Below, one piece after another: positions 1-7,480 of a stretch of DNA of 15,627 bases. Where the stretch lies: the NCBI GenBank assembly GCA_965651815.1, contig CBFGTJ010000060.1:1-15627 (forward strand), given 5' to 3'. The notes below the pieces were generated by a model. It was not told the origin of the DNA, searched no databases, and was given only the letters and a program-made list of their open reading frames with translations. This DNA is from CBFGTJ01 sp965651815. GTDB taxonomy: Bacteria > Actinomycetota > Acidimicrobiia > Acidimicrobiales > Microtrichaceae. Each line of letters opens with the position of its first letter. The stretch's first letter is position 1. The translations under genes were made by a program, and so were the position numbers.

Positions 1-253
1 TCTGGAGGGCACGCCACACCAGCAGTGCGATCACGGCACCGACGATCGATCCGAAGATGCCGGCCGTCTGCACTGCGCCGTCGCCCATGTCGGCGCCGAA
101 GATGAGGAAGCCCAGGAAGCCGCCGATGAGCGAGCCGACCAGGCCGAGCACCAGCGTGCCGCCGATCCCCATCGGGTCCTCCCCGGGGACGAGCAGCCGG
201 GCGAGTGCGCCGGCGATGAGGCCGATGATGAGCCAACCGATGATCCAGAGCAT
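1..253 (-). CDS. GlsB/YeaQ/YmgE family stress-response membrane protein (3' end cut by window)
   Basis: Small very hydrophobic protein of the transglycosylase-associated (GlsB/YeaQ/YmgE) family, an inner-membrane protein often induced by envelope, acid or stationary-phase stress. The ATG at 251-253 opens a frame without a stop down to base 2, giving 84 residues. It begins MLWIIGWLIIGLIAGALARL, then has a short loop with PGEDPMGIGGT, a second glycine-rich helix (LVGSLIGGFLGFLIFG), a polar turn DMGDG, and a third helix ending VWRALQ. This helix-loop-helix-helix pattern is typical, and family members are about 80-90 residues, so only a few C-terminal residues should be missing. The minus strand has a purine-rich AAGGGG ribosome site about 7 bases upstream. 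The promoter is described separately. The biochemical role of the family is not settled. Confidence 0.85.
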   Translation of the reverse strand, partial: MLWIIGWLIIGLIAGALARLLVPGEDPMGIGGTLVLGLVGSLIGGFLGFLIFGADMGDGAVQTAGIFGSIVGAVIALLVWRALQ

Positions 254-307
254 GTGCGTCCCCTTCGCGGTCCGACACCCACAGGTGCGGTTCGTGGTGG
301 CCGACGG

Positions 308-334
308 GTACCCGGGGAGGCACGTCGCCAAACC
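308..334 (-). promoter_or_regulatory. SigB/SigF-like stress promoter of the GlsB-type gene
   Basis: On the minus strand the sequence reads GGTTT (334 to 330), 16 bases, then GGGTAC (313 to 308). This matches the general-stress sigma consensus of actinobacteria (GGTTT-N15-17-GGGTAT/C; SigF in mycobacteria, SigB in Streptomyces). Transcription would start near base 300, leaving about a 45-base leader with a ribosome site before the ATG at 253. The stress annotation of the gene fits. The sigma factor itself lies outside the window, so the assignment is inferred from the motif and gene identity. Confidence 0.6.
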
Positions 335-351
335 GGCTCCCCGCCGAGACG

Positions 352-380
352 TGGACGCCGGCCCGTCCGATCCGTACCCT
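352..380 (+). promoter_or_regulatory. possible housekeeping promoter for trhA
   Basis: TGGACG at 352-357 and TACCCT at 375-380 are separated by 17 bases and resemble -35 and -10 elements. Transcription would start near 387, about 33 bases before the ATG at 420. A GGAGGG ribosome site lies at 410-415. In such GC-rich sequence this match can occur by chance. Confidence 0.35.
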
Positions 381-419
381 GCGAGGTGGCCCGGGGCGAC
401 GAGCGGGGCGGAGGGCACG

Positions 420-1145
420 ATGGCGGTGACGGGTGAGCACGAGCAGGTGGCCGGACCCCCGGGCTCGGGTGCCGACGGGGAGGGTGCGTCGCTCGTCGAC
501 CTGATCGAGGACCACTACGGGGTGCGCCCCTCGTGGCGGGGCTGGCTGCACGCGGCGGCCTTCGTCCTCGCCCTGCCGGCGGGCCTGTACCTGCTGAGCG
601 CCGCCGAGACGACCGCCGCCCGGGTGGCGGTCGCGGTCTACTGGGCGAGCCTCGTCGGTCTCTTCGGCACCAGCGCCACCTACCACCGGCTCGCGCGCTC
701 GGCCCGGGCGGTGCTGTGGTTCCGCCGGGCGGACCACTCGATGATCTTCCTGCTCATCGCCGGCACCTACACCCCCGTGTGCCTCGTCGCGCTCCCCGCC
801 GTGTGGGGCATCCCGATGCTCGTCGTGGCATGGGTGATCGCGCTGGCCGGCATCATCATGAAGCTCGTGCGGCTCGGCACCAGCTCGGGCTCCAGCGGGT
901 CGTGGCTCTACCTGGCGCTCGGCTGGGCGGCGATCGTGACCCTCCCGGCGCTGGTCGAGAGCCTCGACGCCGTGCAGCTCGCCCTCATGGGGATGGGCGG
1001 GCTGCTCTACACCGTCGGCGCGGTCGTCCTCGGGCGGCGGCGACCGGACCCGATCCCGCACCGCTTCGGCTACCACGAGGTCTGGCACGCGATGACCGTG
1101 GCGGCGGGTGCCTGCCACTTCGTGCTCATCGCGACGATCGTCTGA
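420..1145 (+). CDS. trhA: hemolysin III / TrhA family membrane protein (PAQR superfamily)
   Basis: Integral membrane protein of 241 residues in the hemolysin III (TrhA/YqfA) branch of the PAQR superfamily, which has seven helices and a metal site near one membrane face. The PAQR signature residues are present: S85-x3-H89 in GTSATYHR, D105 in RRADHS, and H219-x3-H223 in GYHEVWH, with a further His at 233. These are the Ser, Asp and His residues typical of the zinc site. About seven hydrophobic segments run from residue 41 to the end. The first 30 residues are polar and variable. The ATG at 420 is preferred because GGAGGG lies five bases upstream; the frame stays open back to 57, but that part is not family-like. 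Despite the name, most members are not proven hemolysins; roles in membrane lipid or energy homeostasis have been proposed. Confidence 0.88.
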   Translation: MAVTGEHEQVAGPPGSGADGEGASLVDLIEDHYGVRPSWRGWLHAAAFVLALPAGLYLLSAAETTAARVAVAVYWASLVGLFGTSATYHRLARSARAVLWFRRADHSMIFLLIAGTYTPVCLVALPAVWGIPMLVVAWVIALAGIIMKLVRLGTSSGSSGSWLYLALGWAAIVTLPALVESLDAVQLALMGMGGLLYTVGAVVLGRRRPDPIPHRFGYHEVWHAMTVAAGACHFVLIATIV

Positions 1146-2210
1146 GTGCGCCCGACCGTCCCACCCCCCGACGCCTCGTTCGCGAGCGACAACGCCTCGG
1201 GCGTGCACCCCGTGGTGATGGACGCGCTCGCCGCGGCCAACCGCGGCCACGCGCTCGCGTACGGCATGGACGACTGGACCGCGCGCGCCACCGCGGCGTT
1301 CACCGACCTGCTCGGCACCGACGCCGAGGTGGTGTTCGCCTTCGGCGGCACCGGCGCGAACGTGGTCGGCCTCGGGTGCATGCTGCAGCCGTGGCAGGCG
1401 GTGATCTGCCCGGACGGCGCCCACATCGCGGTCGACGAGTGCGGCGCGCCGGAGCGGTTCACCGGCTGCAAGCTCATCGACGTGCCGTGCCCGGACGGCA
1501 AGCTGCGCCCCGACCAGGTGGTCGCGCAGCTCCACGGCCTCCACGACGAGCACCACGTGCAACCGCACGTGGTCTCGGTCACCCAGTCGACCGAGCTCGG
1601 CACCCTCTACACCCTCGACGAGCTGGCGGCCCTCGTGGAGGTCGCGCACGGCCACGGCCTGCTCGTCCACCTGGACGGGGCACGGCTCGCCAACGCCGCG
1701 GCGGCGCTCGGGTGCGGCCTGCGGGAGCTGGTGGTCGACACCGGGGTGGACGTCGTCAGCTTCGGCGGCACCAAGAACGGGATGATGTACGGCGAGGCGG
1801 TCCTCTTCCTCCGCCCGGACCTCGCCCGGCACGCCAGGTTCGTGCGGAAGCAGGCGGCGCAGCTCCCGTCGAAGATGCGCTTCGTCGCCGCCCAGTTCGA
1901 GGCGCTGCTGCGCGACGGGCTGTGGCTGGACAACGCCGCCCACGCGAACGCCATGGCGGCGCGCCTGGCCGAGGGCGCGGCTGCCGTCCCCGGGGTCGAG
2001 GTGGTCGCGCCGCCCGAGGCGAACGCGGTCTTCGCGGCGCTGCCGCCCGCGGCGGTCGAGCCGCTGCTCGAGTGGTCCCGGCACTGGGTCTGGGACCACG
2101 AGCGGCACGTGGTGCGCTGGATGTGCAGCTTCGACACGCGCCCCGAGGACGTCGACCGGTTCCTCGCCGGGCTGCGCGAGATCGTCGCCGCGGCCGTCGA
2201 GGGGTCCTGA
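1146..2210 (+). CDS. ltaE: low-specificity threonine aldolase (PLP-dependent beta-eliminating lyase)
   Basis: 354-residue fold-type I PLP enzyme of the threonine aldolase family, which splits threonine or allo-threonine into glycine and acetaldehyde. The N-terminal SDNASGVHP motif (14-22) is the family opening. FGGTGANV (67-73) forms part of the cofactor phosphate site, and H93 in GAHIA should stack on the ring. D177 in HLDGAR should bind the pyridine nitrogen, and K210 in SFGGTKNG is the predicted Schiff-base lysine. Length is normal. The GTG start immediately follows the TGA of the upstream trhA gene with no spacer and no ribosome site, so translation probably depends on ribosomes finishing trhA. 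The stop lies nine bases from the convergent permease gene. The L or D stereospecificity and exact substrate cannot be told from sequence. Confidence 0.88.
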   Translation: MRPTVPPPDASFASDNASGVHPVVMDALAAANRGHALAYGMDDWTARATAAFTDLLGTDAEVVFAFGGTGANVVGLGCMLQPWQAVICPDGAHIAVDECGAPERFTGCKLIDVPCPDGKLRPDQVVAQLHGLHDEHHVQPHVVSVTQSTELGTLYTLDELAALVEVAHGHGLLVHLDGARLANAAAALGCGLRELVVDTGVDVVSFGGTKNGMMYGEAVLFLRPDLARHARFVRKQAAQLPSKMRFVAAQFEALLRDGLWLDNAAHANAMAARLAEGAAAVPGVEVVAPPEANAVFAALPPAAVEPLLEWSRHWVWDHERHVVRWMCSFDTRPEDVDRFLAGLREIVAAAVEGS

Positions 2211-2219
2211 GCGCCCCCG

Positions 2220-4748
2220 TCAGGGGGACCGCATCGCGTCGAGCATGTCGAGCCGTGTCGCCCGGCGGGTCGGGAGGATCGCGGCCAGGCCACCGACGGC
2301 CAGCCCGACCAGGAAGATCAGCCCGACGCGGGCCCAGTTGAGCGACAGCTCGATCGTCTGGTCGATGCTCGACACGACGACCCAACCGAGCAGCACACCG
2401 GCGGCCACGCCGACCAGCGTGCCGAGCAGCCCGATCACGAACGCCTCGAGCAGGATCATCCGCCCCACCTGCTGACGGGTCATGCCGAGCGCGCGCACCA
2501 TGCCGAGCTCGCGGCGGCGCTCGAAGATCGACAGGGTCATCGTGTTCACGATGCCGACCAGCGCGATGACCACGCTCATGCCGAGCAGGCCGTTCACCGC
2601 GCCGATCAGGAAGTCGAACACCTGGGCGACGATCTGCCCGATGAAGTTGCCGGCGAGGACCTCCACGCCCGTGTGGTCCCGCAGCAGCCGGTCGAGGCGC
2701 ACGCCCACCTGGTCGGCCTTGGCCGGCTCGACGCGCACGAACACCGTGTTGACGGGTCGCTCGCCGGCCACCTCGACGAAGGTCCGCTCCCCGGCGAGGT
2801 AGCCGAGCAGGAGCGAGTCGAGCTCGCCGTCCAGCGTCGCGCCGACCTCCAGGTAGCGGACCTCCCCTTCGAGGTCCCGCAGGCCGATCCGGTCGCCGAC
2901 CCGGTTGATCGCCATGCTGCCGCCCGAGTCCTCGCCGAGCAGCCCCGACAGGTCGGCGACGGCCACGGCGTCGCCGTCGCGCACCCGCTCGAGCGAGCCG
3001 TCGGCGAGCTGGAGCCCGGTGGTGCGCTCCAGCGCCTCGAAGTCACCGGTCGTGATCGTCACCGGGCTCTCGCCGTCGTCGAAGGTGAGCGCGGAGCGCA
3101 CCGGCGCGGTCGCCTCGACGCCGTCCACCTCGTCGATCCGCTCGAGCAGGTCGTCGGCCAACGCGGTCTGGGTCGTCACGATGTAGTCCGAGCCGGAGAG
3201 CGCGTTGAGCTCGCTGACGAGTGCCGTCTTGAGCGCCTCCCCGGCGACGGTCACCAGGGTCACGAGGAACAGGCCGATCACGAGGGCGTTCGCGGTGGTG
3301 GCGGTGCGGCGCGGGTTGCGCACCGCGTTGCGTGCGGCGAGCGCCCCGGTCAGCCCGAGCGCGGACATCGGGCGCCGCAGGACCGCGGCGAGCAGCCGGG
3401 CCAGCAGCGGGCCGCCCACCACCAGCCCGACGAACAGCAGGAGCGCCCCGGGCGCCAGCAGCATCCAGGTGCTGTGCACGAACTGGTTCAACCCGAGCAG
3501 CAGCAGCGAGGCGAGGAGGAACGTCGCGCCGAGGACGGCCCGGACCTTCGAGGTGCCCGAGGTGTCGACGGCGGAGGAGCGCATCGCCTCGACCGGCTTG
3601 GTGCGCCCGGCGCGGAACGCGGGCACCAGGACCGACAGCACCGTCACCACCGTGCCCACGACCAGGCACAGCACCACGGTCCACGCCGACAGCTCCACGC
3701 CGCCCCCCGGCAGGGAGACGTCGAACCAGCCGAGCACCGCCTGGATGGCGAGCGCGAGGAGCGCGCCGGCCGCGATGCCGACGACGCTCGCGCCGAAGCC
3801 GATCGCGAGCCCCTCGAGCAGCAACGAGCGGCGGACCTGCCCGGGGGTGCCGCCGATCGCCCGAACGAGCGCGAGCTCCCGGAAGCGCTGGGTCACGACG
3901 ACCGAGAACGTGTTGAAGATGACGAACGACGCGACGAACAGGGCGAGGTACGCGAAGCCCTGCAGCGCGGGTCGCAGGAAGCCGATGAACGCGGCGGCCT
4001 CGTCCGCGGCGTCCTCGACGAGCTCGTCGCGGGTGCGCACCTCCACCGAACCCGGCAGCTCGTCGCGCAGCGCCGCGGCGACGTCCTCGACCCGGCCGTC
4101 GACCCGGACGAGCACGTTGCTCCACCCGGCCTCGGCGCCACCCAGCACCTCGCGTGCGGCGTCCTCGGCGAACGAGACGGTCCCGCCGGGGTCGGAGGCG
4201 TCCCGGCGCCCGAACTTCGAGATGCCGGTCACCACCGCCTCGCGGGCACCCACCGGCGTGCGCAGCCGCACCCGGTCACCCACACCGACGCCCGCGTCGG
4301 CGGCCGTGCCGGCGTCGAGCACCACCTCGCCGTCGCGGCGCGGGGGCCCTCCCTCGACGAGGGACAGCGGGTTGAGCTCCTCGTCGTCGATCCAGGCCCG
4401 GCCACGTGAGCGCAGGTCGGTCGGGTCGCCGTCCCGGTCGAGCACGCGCACGTCCGCGACGAGCTCGCCGGCGGCCGCGGCCACCCCCTCGACGTCACGG
4501 ACGGCGTCGAGGAGGGAGGGCTGGAGGCGCAGGCCGAGGTCGAACTCGCCGGAGGTCGGGCTGGACGGCACGACCGCCAGGTCGACCCCCTCGTAGCGCT
4601 GCTCGAGGTCGCCGACGAGGCCGGACTCCATCGCGTCGGTGAGCATGAGCCCGGCGGCGAGGAAGCCGATGCCGACGACGACGGCGAGTGCCGTGGCCAG
4701 CAGCCGGGACAGGTGCGCGCGCAGGCTCTTGATCGTGTAGCGCAGCAC
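2220..4748 (-). CDS. ABC transporter permease with two FtsX domains (MacB/LolE-like exporter)
   Basis: Large 842-residue membrane subunit of a mechanotransmission-type ABC exporter. A first helix lies at about 15-37, followed by an extracellular MacB-like domain to about 255. The first FtsX domain (about 262-390) contains the helix and coupling segment around RFRELALVRAIGGT. Two further helices occur at about 404-450. A second half follows, with a new helix at 485-502, a second extracellular domain, and a second FtsX domain at about 712-840 with the matching segment RRRELGMVRALGMT. The duplicated layout is common for actinobacterial lone permeases, which act as one chain with an ATPase dimer. 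The start is GTG at 4746-4748, four bases after the ATPase stop, so the two genes form an operon. No MacA/HlyD adaptor is nearby. The substrate is unknown; lipid, lipoprotein or antimicrobial-peptide export are family options. Confidence 0.87.
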   Translation of the reverse strand: MLRYTIKSLRAHLSRLLATALAVVVGIGFLAAGLMLTDAMESGLVGDLEQRYEGVDLAVVPSSPTSGEFDLGLRLQPSLLDAVRDVEGVAAAAGELVADVRVLDRDGDPTDLRSRGRAWIDDEELNPLSLVEGGPPRRDGEVVLDAGTAADAGVGVGDRVRLRTPVGAREAVVTGISKFGRRDASDPGGTVSFAEDAAREVLGGAEAGWSNVLVRVDGRVEDVAAALRDELPGSVEVRTRDELVEDAADEAAAFIGFLRPALQGFAYLALFVASFVIFNTFSVVVTQRFRELALVRAIGGTPGQVRRSLLLEGLAIGFGASVVGIAAGALLALAIQAVLGWFDVSLPGGGVELSAWTVVLCLVVGTVVTVLSVLVPAFRAGRTKPVEAMRSSAVDTSGTSKVRAVLGATFLLASLLLLGLNQFVHSTWMLLAPGALLLFVGLVVGGPLLARLLAAVLRRPMSALGLTGALAARNAVRNPRRTATTANALVIGLFLVTLVTVAGEALKTALVSELNALSGSDYIVTTQTALADDLLERIDEVDGVEATAPVRSALTFDDGESPVTITTGDFEALERTTGLQLADGSLERVRDGDAVAVADLSGLLGEDSGGSMAINRVGDRIGLRDLEGEVRYLEVGATLDGELDSLLLGYLAGERTFVEVAGERPVNTVFVRVEPAKADQVGVRLDRLLRDHTGVEVLAGNFIGQIVAQVFDFLIGAVNGLLGMSVVIALVGIVNTMTLSIFERRRELGMVRALGMTRQQVGRMILLEAFVIGLLGTLVGVAAGVLLGWVVVSSIDQTIELSLNWARVGLIFLVGLAVGGLAAILPTRRATRLDMLDAMRSP

Positions 4749-4752
4749 CGGC

Positions 4753-5526
4753 TCAGCGTCCCAGCGCGCGCATGCGGTCCAGGATGCGGTCCCGGTCGGG
4801 GTCGAGCAGCTCGTCGACGATGCGCCCGTCCGCGAGGAACAGCACCCTCCCCGCGTGGGACGCGGCGACGGGGTCGTGGGTCACCATCACCACCGTCTGG
4901 CGGAGCTCGTGCACCGCCCTCGAGAGGAAGTCGAGGATCTCGGCGGAGGACTGCGAGTCCAGGTTCCCGGTGGGCTCGTCGGCGAAGACGATGTCCGGAC
5001 GGCCGATCAGCGCCCGGGCGACCGCCACCCGCTGCTGCTGCCCGCCCGACAGCTCCGAGGGCTTGTGGTGCAGGCGGTCGCCGAGCCCCACCGCCGAGAT
5101 CACCTGGTCGAACCAGGCCGGGTCGGCCTTCCGGCCGGCGAGGTCGAGCGGGAAGGTGATGTTCTCCGCGGCGTCGAGGGTCGGCAGCAGGTTGAACTGC
5201 TGGAACACGAAGCCGACCCGGTCCCGGCGGAGGAGGGTCAGCTGCCGCTCGCTGAGGCGGCCGATGTCGACGTCCCCGATGATGGCGGTGCCGCTGGTGA
5301 GGCGGTCGAGCCCCGCGGCGCACTGCATGAGCGTCGACTTGCCCGAGCCGGAGGGCCCCATGATCGCCGTGAAGCGCTCCGCCTCGAACCCCACGGTCAC
5401 GCCGTCGAGGGCTCGGACCTCCGCCTCGCCCTGGCCGTACACCTTGTAGGCGCCCAGGACCTGGGCCGCCCAGTGCACCGGTGCCGCCTGCCCGGCGGCG
5501 CGCTCGGTCCAGGTGTCCTGCGACAT
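4753..5526 (-). CDS. ABC transporter ATP-binding protein (LolD/MacB type)
   Basis: 257-residue nucleotide-binding subunit that powers the adjacent FtsX permease. All motifs are intact: Walker A GPSGSGKST at 57-65, Q-loop at Q109-Q110, signature LSGGQQQRVAVARA at 159-172, Walker B IVFADEP at 179-185 followed by TGNLD, and switch histidine H217 in MVTHD. The sequence VFQQFNLLPTLDAAENITFPL is the usual pattern of the LolD/MacB/FtsE subclass. About 22 extra N-terminal residues precede the core. The ATG at 5524-5526 has GAGGAG a suitable distance upstream. It is the first gene of the two-gene operon and diverges from the DUF305 gene across 95 bases. Confidence 0.92.
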   Translation of the reverse strand: MSQDTWTERAAGQAAPVHWAAQVLGAYKVYGQGEAEVRALDGVTVGFEAERFTAIMGPSGSGKSTLMQCAAGLDRLTSGTAIIGDVDIGRLSERQLTLLRRDRVGFVFQQFNLLPTLDAAENITFPLDLAGRKADPAWFDQVISAVGLGDRLHHKPSELSGGQQQRVAVARALIGRPDIVFADEPTGNLDSQSSAEILDFLSRAVHELRQTVVMVTHDPVAASHAGRVLFLADGRIVDELLDPDRDRILDRMRALGR

Positions 5527-5553
5527 GCACTGCTCCTCGGTCGGGGTCGACCC

Positions 5554-5559
5554 ACGCTA
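5554..5559 (-). promoter_or_regulatory. probable -10 element of the ABC exporter operon
   Basis: TAGCGT on the minus strand lies 27 bases before the ATG of the ATPase gene, leaving about a 20-base leader that contains GAGGAG. It fits the TAnnnT -10 form. No convincing -35 hexamer is seen. Confidence 0.4.
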
Positions 5560-5608
5560 ACGCCCGTCCCGCCCGCGTGGTCGCGACGCCGACCCGGTGC
5601 GCCCGGCT

Positions 5609-5614
5609 TAGCCT
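5609..5614 (+). promoter_or_regulatory. -10 element for a leaderless DUF305 transcript
   Basis: TAGCCT is followed by seven bases and then the GTG at 5622. The first transcribed base would fall at or next to the start codon, and no ribosome site precedes it. This is the arrangement expected of a leaderless mRNA. The -35 region is poor. Confidence 0.5.
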
Positions 5615-5621
5615 GAGGCCC

Positions 5622-6314
5622 GTGACGACCGAGCACGTGGCGACCCGGGACGAGGACGAGCACGCCGGCTCCGCGGCGCGTGTCGCCGCCCGCATGGGCG
5701 CCGCGCTCGACGGCACCTCCGGGTGGACCACCCCGAAGGTGGTGCTGCTCGTGGCGGTCGCCGCCCTGATGTCGGTGGTCGTGGCGCTCACGCTGGCGGA
5801 CCGTGCCGGGCGGCCGGGCGAGGAGTCGGTCGACGTCGGGTTCCTGCGCGACATGCACTACCACCACGAGCAGGCGATCCAGATCGGCGTGCTCGGCAAC
5901 GCCAACGCCGAGGACGAGCACGTGGCCCACTTCGCGCTCGAGGCGGTCATCGCCCAGCAGTGGGAGATCGGCTACATGGAGTCGCTCCTCGAGGAGTGGG
6001 GCCACGACCTCGGCGCGCGCGACCGGGACTCGATGGCGTGGATGAACATGGCGATGCCGATCGAGCGGATGCCGGGGATCATCCCCCGGGACGAGATGGA
6101 CCGGTTCCGCGGCCTGTCGGGTCGCGACGCCGACCGGGCGTTCCTCGAGCTCATGACGAAGCACCACCGGGGTGGCATCCACATGGCGAGGTACGCGGCG
6201 AGGCACGCGTCCGACGAGCGGGTCCGGGAGCTCGCGGACCGGATGGTGCGCAACCAGACGGCCGAGATCGGCGAGTACGCCGCCCGGGCCCGGGCGCTGG
6301 GCTTCGAGCTCTAG
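5622..6314 (+). CDS. membrane-anchored DUF305 protein (ferritin-like)
   Basis: 230-residue protein with a polar N-terminus (1-38), one transmembrane helix at about 39-59 (VVLLVAVAALMSVVVALTLA), and an extracytoplasmic DUF305 domain from about 70 to the end. DUF305 is a ferritin-like four-helix domain marked by paired histidines in a duplicated motif. Here these are DMHYHHEQA (H81-H82) and MTKHHRGGIHMA (H181-H182). A methionine-rich stretch at 138-159 (M138, M141, M143, M145, M150, M159) lies between them. Some DUF305 proteins are linked to copper or other metal handling, but the function is not settled. The GTG at 5622 is chosen over earlier in-frame starts because of the -10 element seven bases upstream and because the upstream residues are arginine-rich noise. 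Its TAG overlaps the pyrophosphatase stop inside one CTAG. Confidence 0.85.
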   Translation: MTTEHVATRDEDEHAGSAARVAARMGAALDGTSGWTTPKVVLLVAVAALMSVVVALTLADRAGRPGEESVDVGFLRDMHYHHEQAIQIGVLGNANAEDEHVAHFALEAVIAQQWEIGYMESLLEEWGHDLGARDRDSMAWMNMAMPIERMPGIIPRDEMDRFRGLSGRDADRAFLELMTKHHRGGIHMARYAARHASDERVRELADRMVRNQTAEIGEYAARARALGFEL

Positions 6315-6829
6315 GCCGACCCCACCCCTGGGCCCCCGCCCTCACCCGACCAGCGCCGGCGGGCGTCGTCGATCGCGGCGAGCGCGTCGGCGCGGCCCGT
6401 CCAGTCGCCCAGCATGCTCCGCTTGCCCGGCTCGAGGTCCTTGTACACGTCGAAGAAGTGGCGGATCTCGGCGAGGAGGTGGCCGGGCACGTCGTCGACG
6501 TCCTGGATGCGGTCCCAGCGGAAGTCGCCGGCGGGCACGCACAGCACCTTGAGGTCGCGGCCCTTCTCGTCCTCCATCTCGAGCACCGCGACCGGGCGTG
6601 CCCGGACCCTGCAGCCGGGGAACGTCGGGTTCTCGAGCAGGACGAGGGCGTCCAGCGGGTCGCCGTCCTCCGCGAGGGTGTCGGGGAAGAACCCGTACTC
6701 GGCGGGGTAGACGGTCGCCTGGAACAGGTGGCGGTCGAGCCAGATCTGCCCGGTGCGCTCGTCGATCTCGTACTTGTTGCGGGACCCCTGGGGGATCTCG
6801 ACGACGACCTCGAACCAGTCCTCAGGCAT
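6311..6829 (-). CDS. ppa: inorganic pyrophosphatase, family I
   Basis: Soluble cytoplasmic enzyme that hydrolyses pyrophosphate to two phosphates and so pulls biosynthetic reactions forward. 172 residues, the normal bacterial size. Active-site residues of family I are all visible: E11, K19 and E21 at the start, R33, Y41 and Y45, the signature D55-G-D57-P-L-D60, D87, D92 and K94, and Y129-K130. The C-terminal dozen residues are glycine-rich and probably disordered. The ATG at 6827-6829 lies inside the end of the TetR gene (ATGCCTGA overlap), so it should be translated from the TetR mRNA, unusual for a housekeeping gene. Confidence 0.95.
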   Translation of the reverse strand: MPEDWFEVVVEIPQGSRNKYEIDERTGQIWLDRHLFQATVYPAEYGFFPDTLAEDGDPLDALVLLENPTFPGCRVRARPVAVLEMEDEKGRDLKVLCVPAGDFRWDRIQDVDDVPGHLLAEIRHFFDVYKDLEPGKRSMLGDWTGRADALAAIDDARRRWSGEGGGPGVGSA

Positions 6830-7430
6830 CGGTGCGGGCCTCGGCGGTGGGCGGTGTGCGGATGCCCCGCAGGCCCGACCAGGCGAGCTGCGACAGCTGG
6901 GAGGCGAGCTCGTCGACGCCCGGTTCGCGGTCGTGGGCGAGCCAGTACCGCGACGCGGCCTCGGTCATGCCGACGAGGCCGTGCGCGAGCACGAGCCGCT
7001 GGGGGGCGGGCTCGCCTTCGACGACGATGAGCTCGGCGATCGTCTCGGCGATCGAGCGCTCCACCGCCCGGGCGAAGGACGAGAACTCGGGGTCGCGGCG
7101 CGCCCCGGAGCCGAACAGGACGCGGAACGCGTCGGTGGACTCCTCGACGAACCGGAAGTACGCGCGGAAGCCCTGCTCGATCTGCTGCCGCGGGCCGGCG
7201 GCGTCGGCGGTCGCCTTGGCGATCGTGCTGCGCAGCTCGGCCCCGATGTCCTCGAGCAGCTCGATGAACAGCTGCCGCTTCGAGCTGAAGTGCTGGTACA
7301 GCACGGGCTTGGTGACGCCCGCCGCTTCGGCGACGTCGTTCATCGAGGTGGCGTGGTAGCCGTGCTCCGCGAACACCGTGACCGCGGTGCGGAGGAGCTG
7401 CTCACGGCGTTCGGCAGCTGGCAAGCGCAT
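6822..7430 (-). CDS. TetR/AcrR family transcriptional regulator
   Basis: 202-residue one-component regulator. The N-terminal DNA-binding domain spans about 6-55: a first helix (REQLLRTAVTVFAEHG), then the helix-turn-helix SMNDVAEAAGVTKPVLYQHF (29-48) and SSKRQLF. The rest is a helical ligand-binding and dimerisation domain of unknown specificity. The ATG at 7428-7430 is preferred to an in-frame ATG at 7494-7496: the extra 22 residues are not TetR-like, and an inverted repeat and -10-like element sit directly before 7430. The gene diverges from the sucrase/ferredoxin-like gene and overlaps ppa downstream. Self-repression through the palindrome is the likely control; co-control of the divergent gene is possible. 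Confidence 0.9.
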   Translation of the reverse strand: MRLPAAERREQLLRTAVTVFAEHGYHATSMNDVAEAAGVTKPVLYQHFSSKRQLFIELLEDIGAELRSTIAKATADAAGPRQQIEQGFRAYFRFVEESTDAFRVLFGSGARRDPEFSSFARAVERSIAETIAELIVVEGEPAPQRLVLAHGLVGMTEAASRYWLAHDREPGVDELASQLSQLAWSGLRGIRTPPTAEARTDA

Positions 7431-7431
7431 G

Positions 7432-7447
7432 GTTACCGAAGGGTAAC
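7432..7447. promoter_or_regulatory. palindromic operator, probably for the TetR regulator
   Basis: GTTACC-GAAG-GGTAAC is a perfect 6-base inverted repeat with a 4-base spacer, ending one base before the ATG of the TetR gene. On the minus strand a TACCCT (7445 to 7440) nine bases before that ATG could be the -10, so the operator would cover the -10 and start site. A, T-containing half-sites of the GTTAC/GTAAC type are common for TetR proteins. It also lies 48 bases upstream of the divergent ATG at 7495. Confidence 0.6.
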
Positions 7448-7480
7448 AAGCGGCGGTCACCGGTACCCAACACCCCCACC

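Noticed and set aside
306..313. GGGTACCC palindrome as an operator
   Set aside because: It is explained better as the -10 of the stress-type promoter with a matching GGTTT at the right spacing; an 8-base palindrome alone is weak.
57..419. N-terminal extension of the TrhA frame by 121 residues
   Set aside because: It runs antisense through the GlsB-type gene, is not family-like, and the ATG at 420 has a ribosome site.
2211..2219. Terminator between the threonine aldolase and permease genes
   Set aside because: Only nine bases separate the stops and no stem-loop can be drawn there.
5481..5621. 47-residue longer DUF305 start
   Set aside because: It would overlap the divergent ABC ATPase start and its promoter; the sequence is Arg/Pro-rich and the -10 element lies just before the GTG at 5622.
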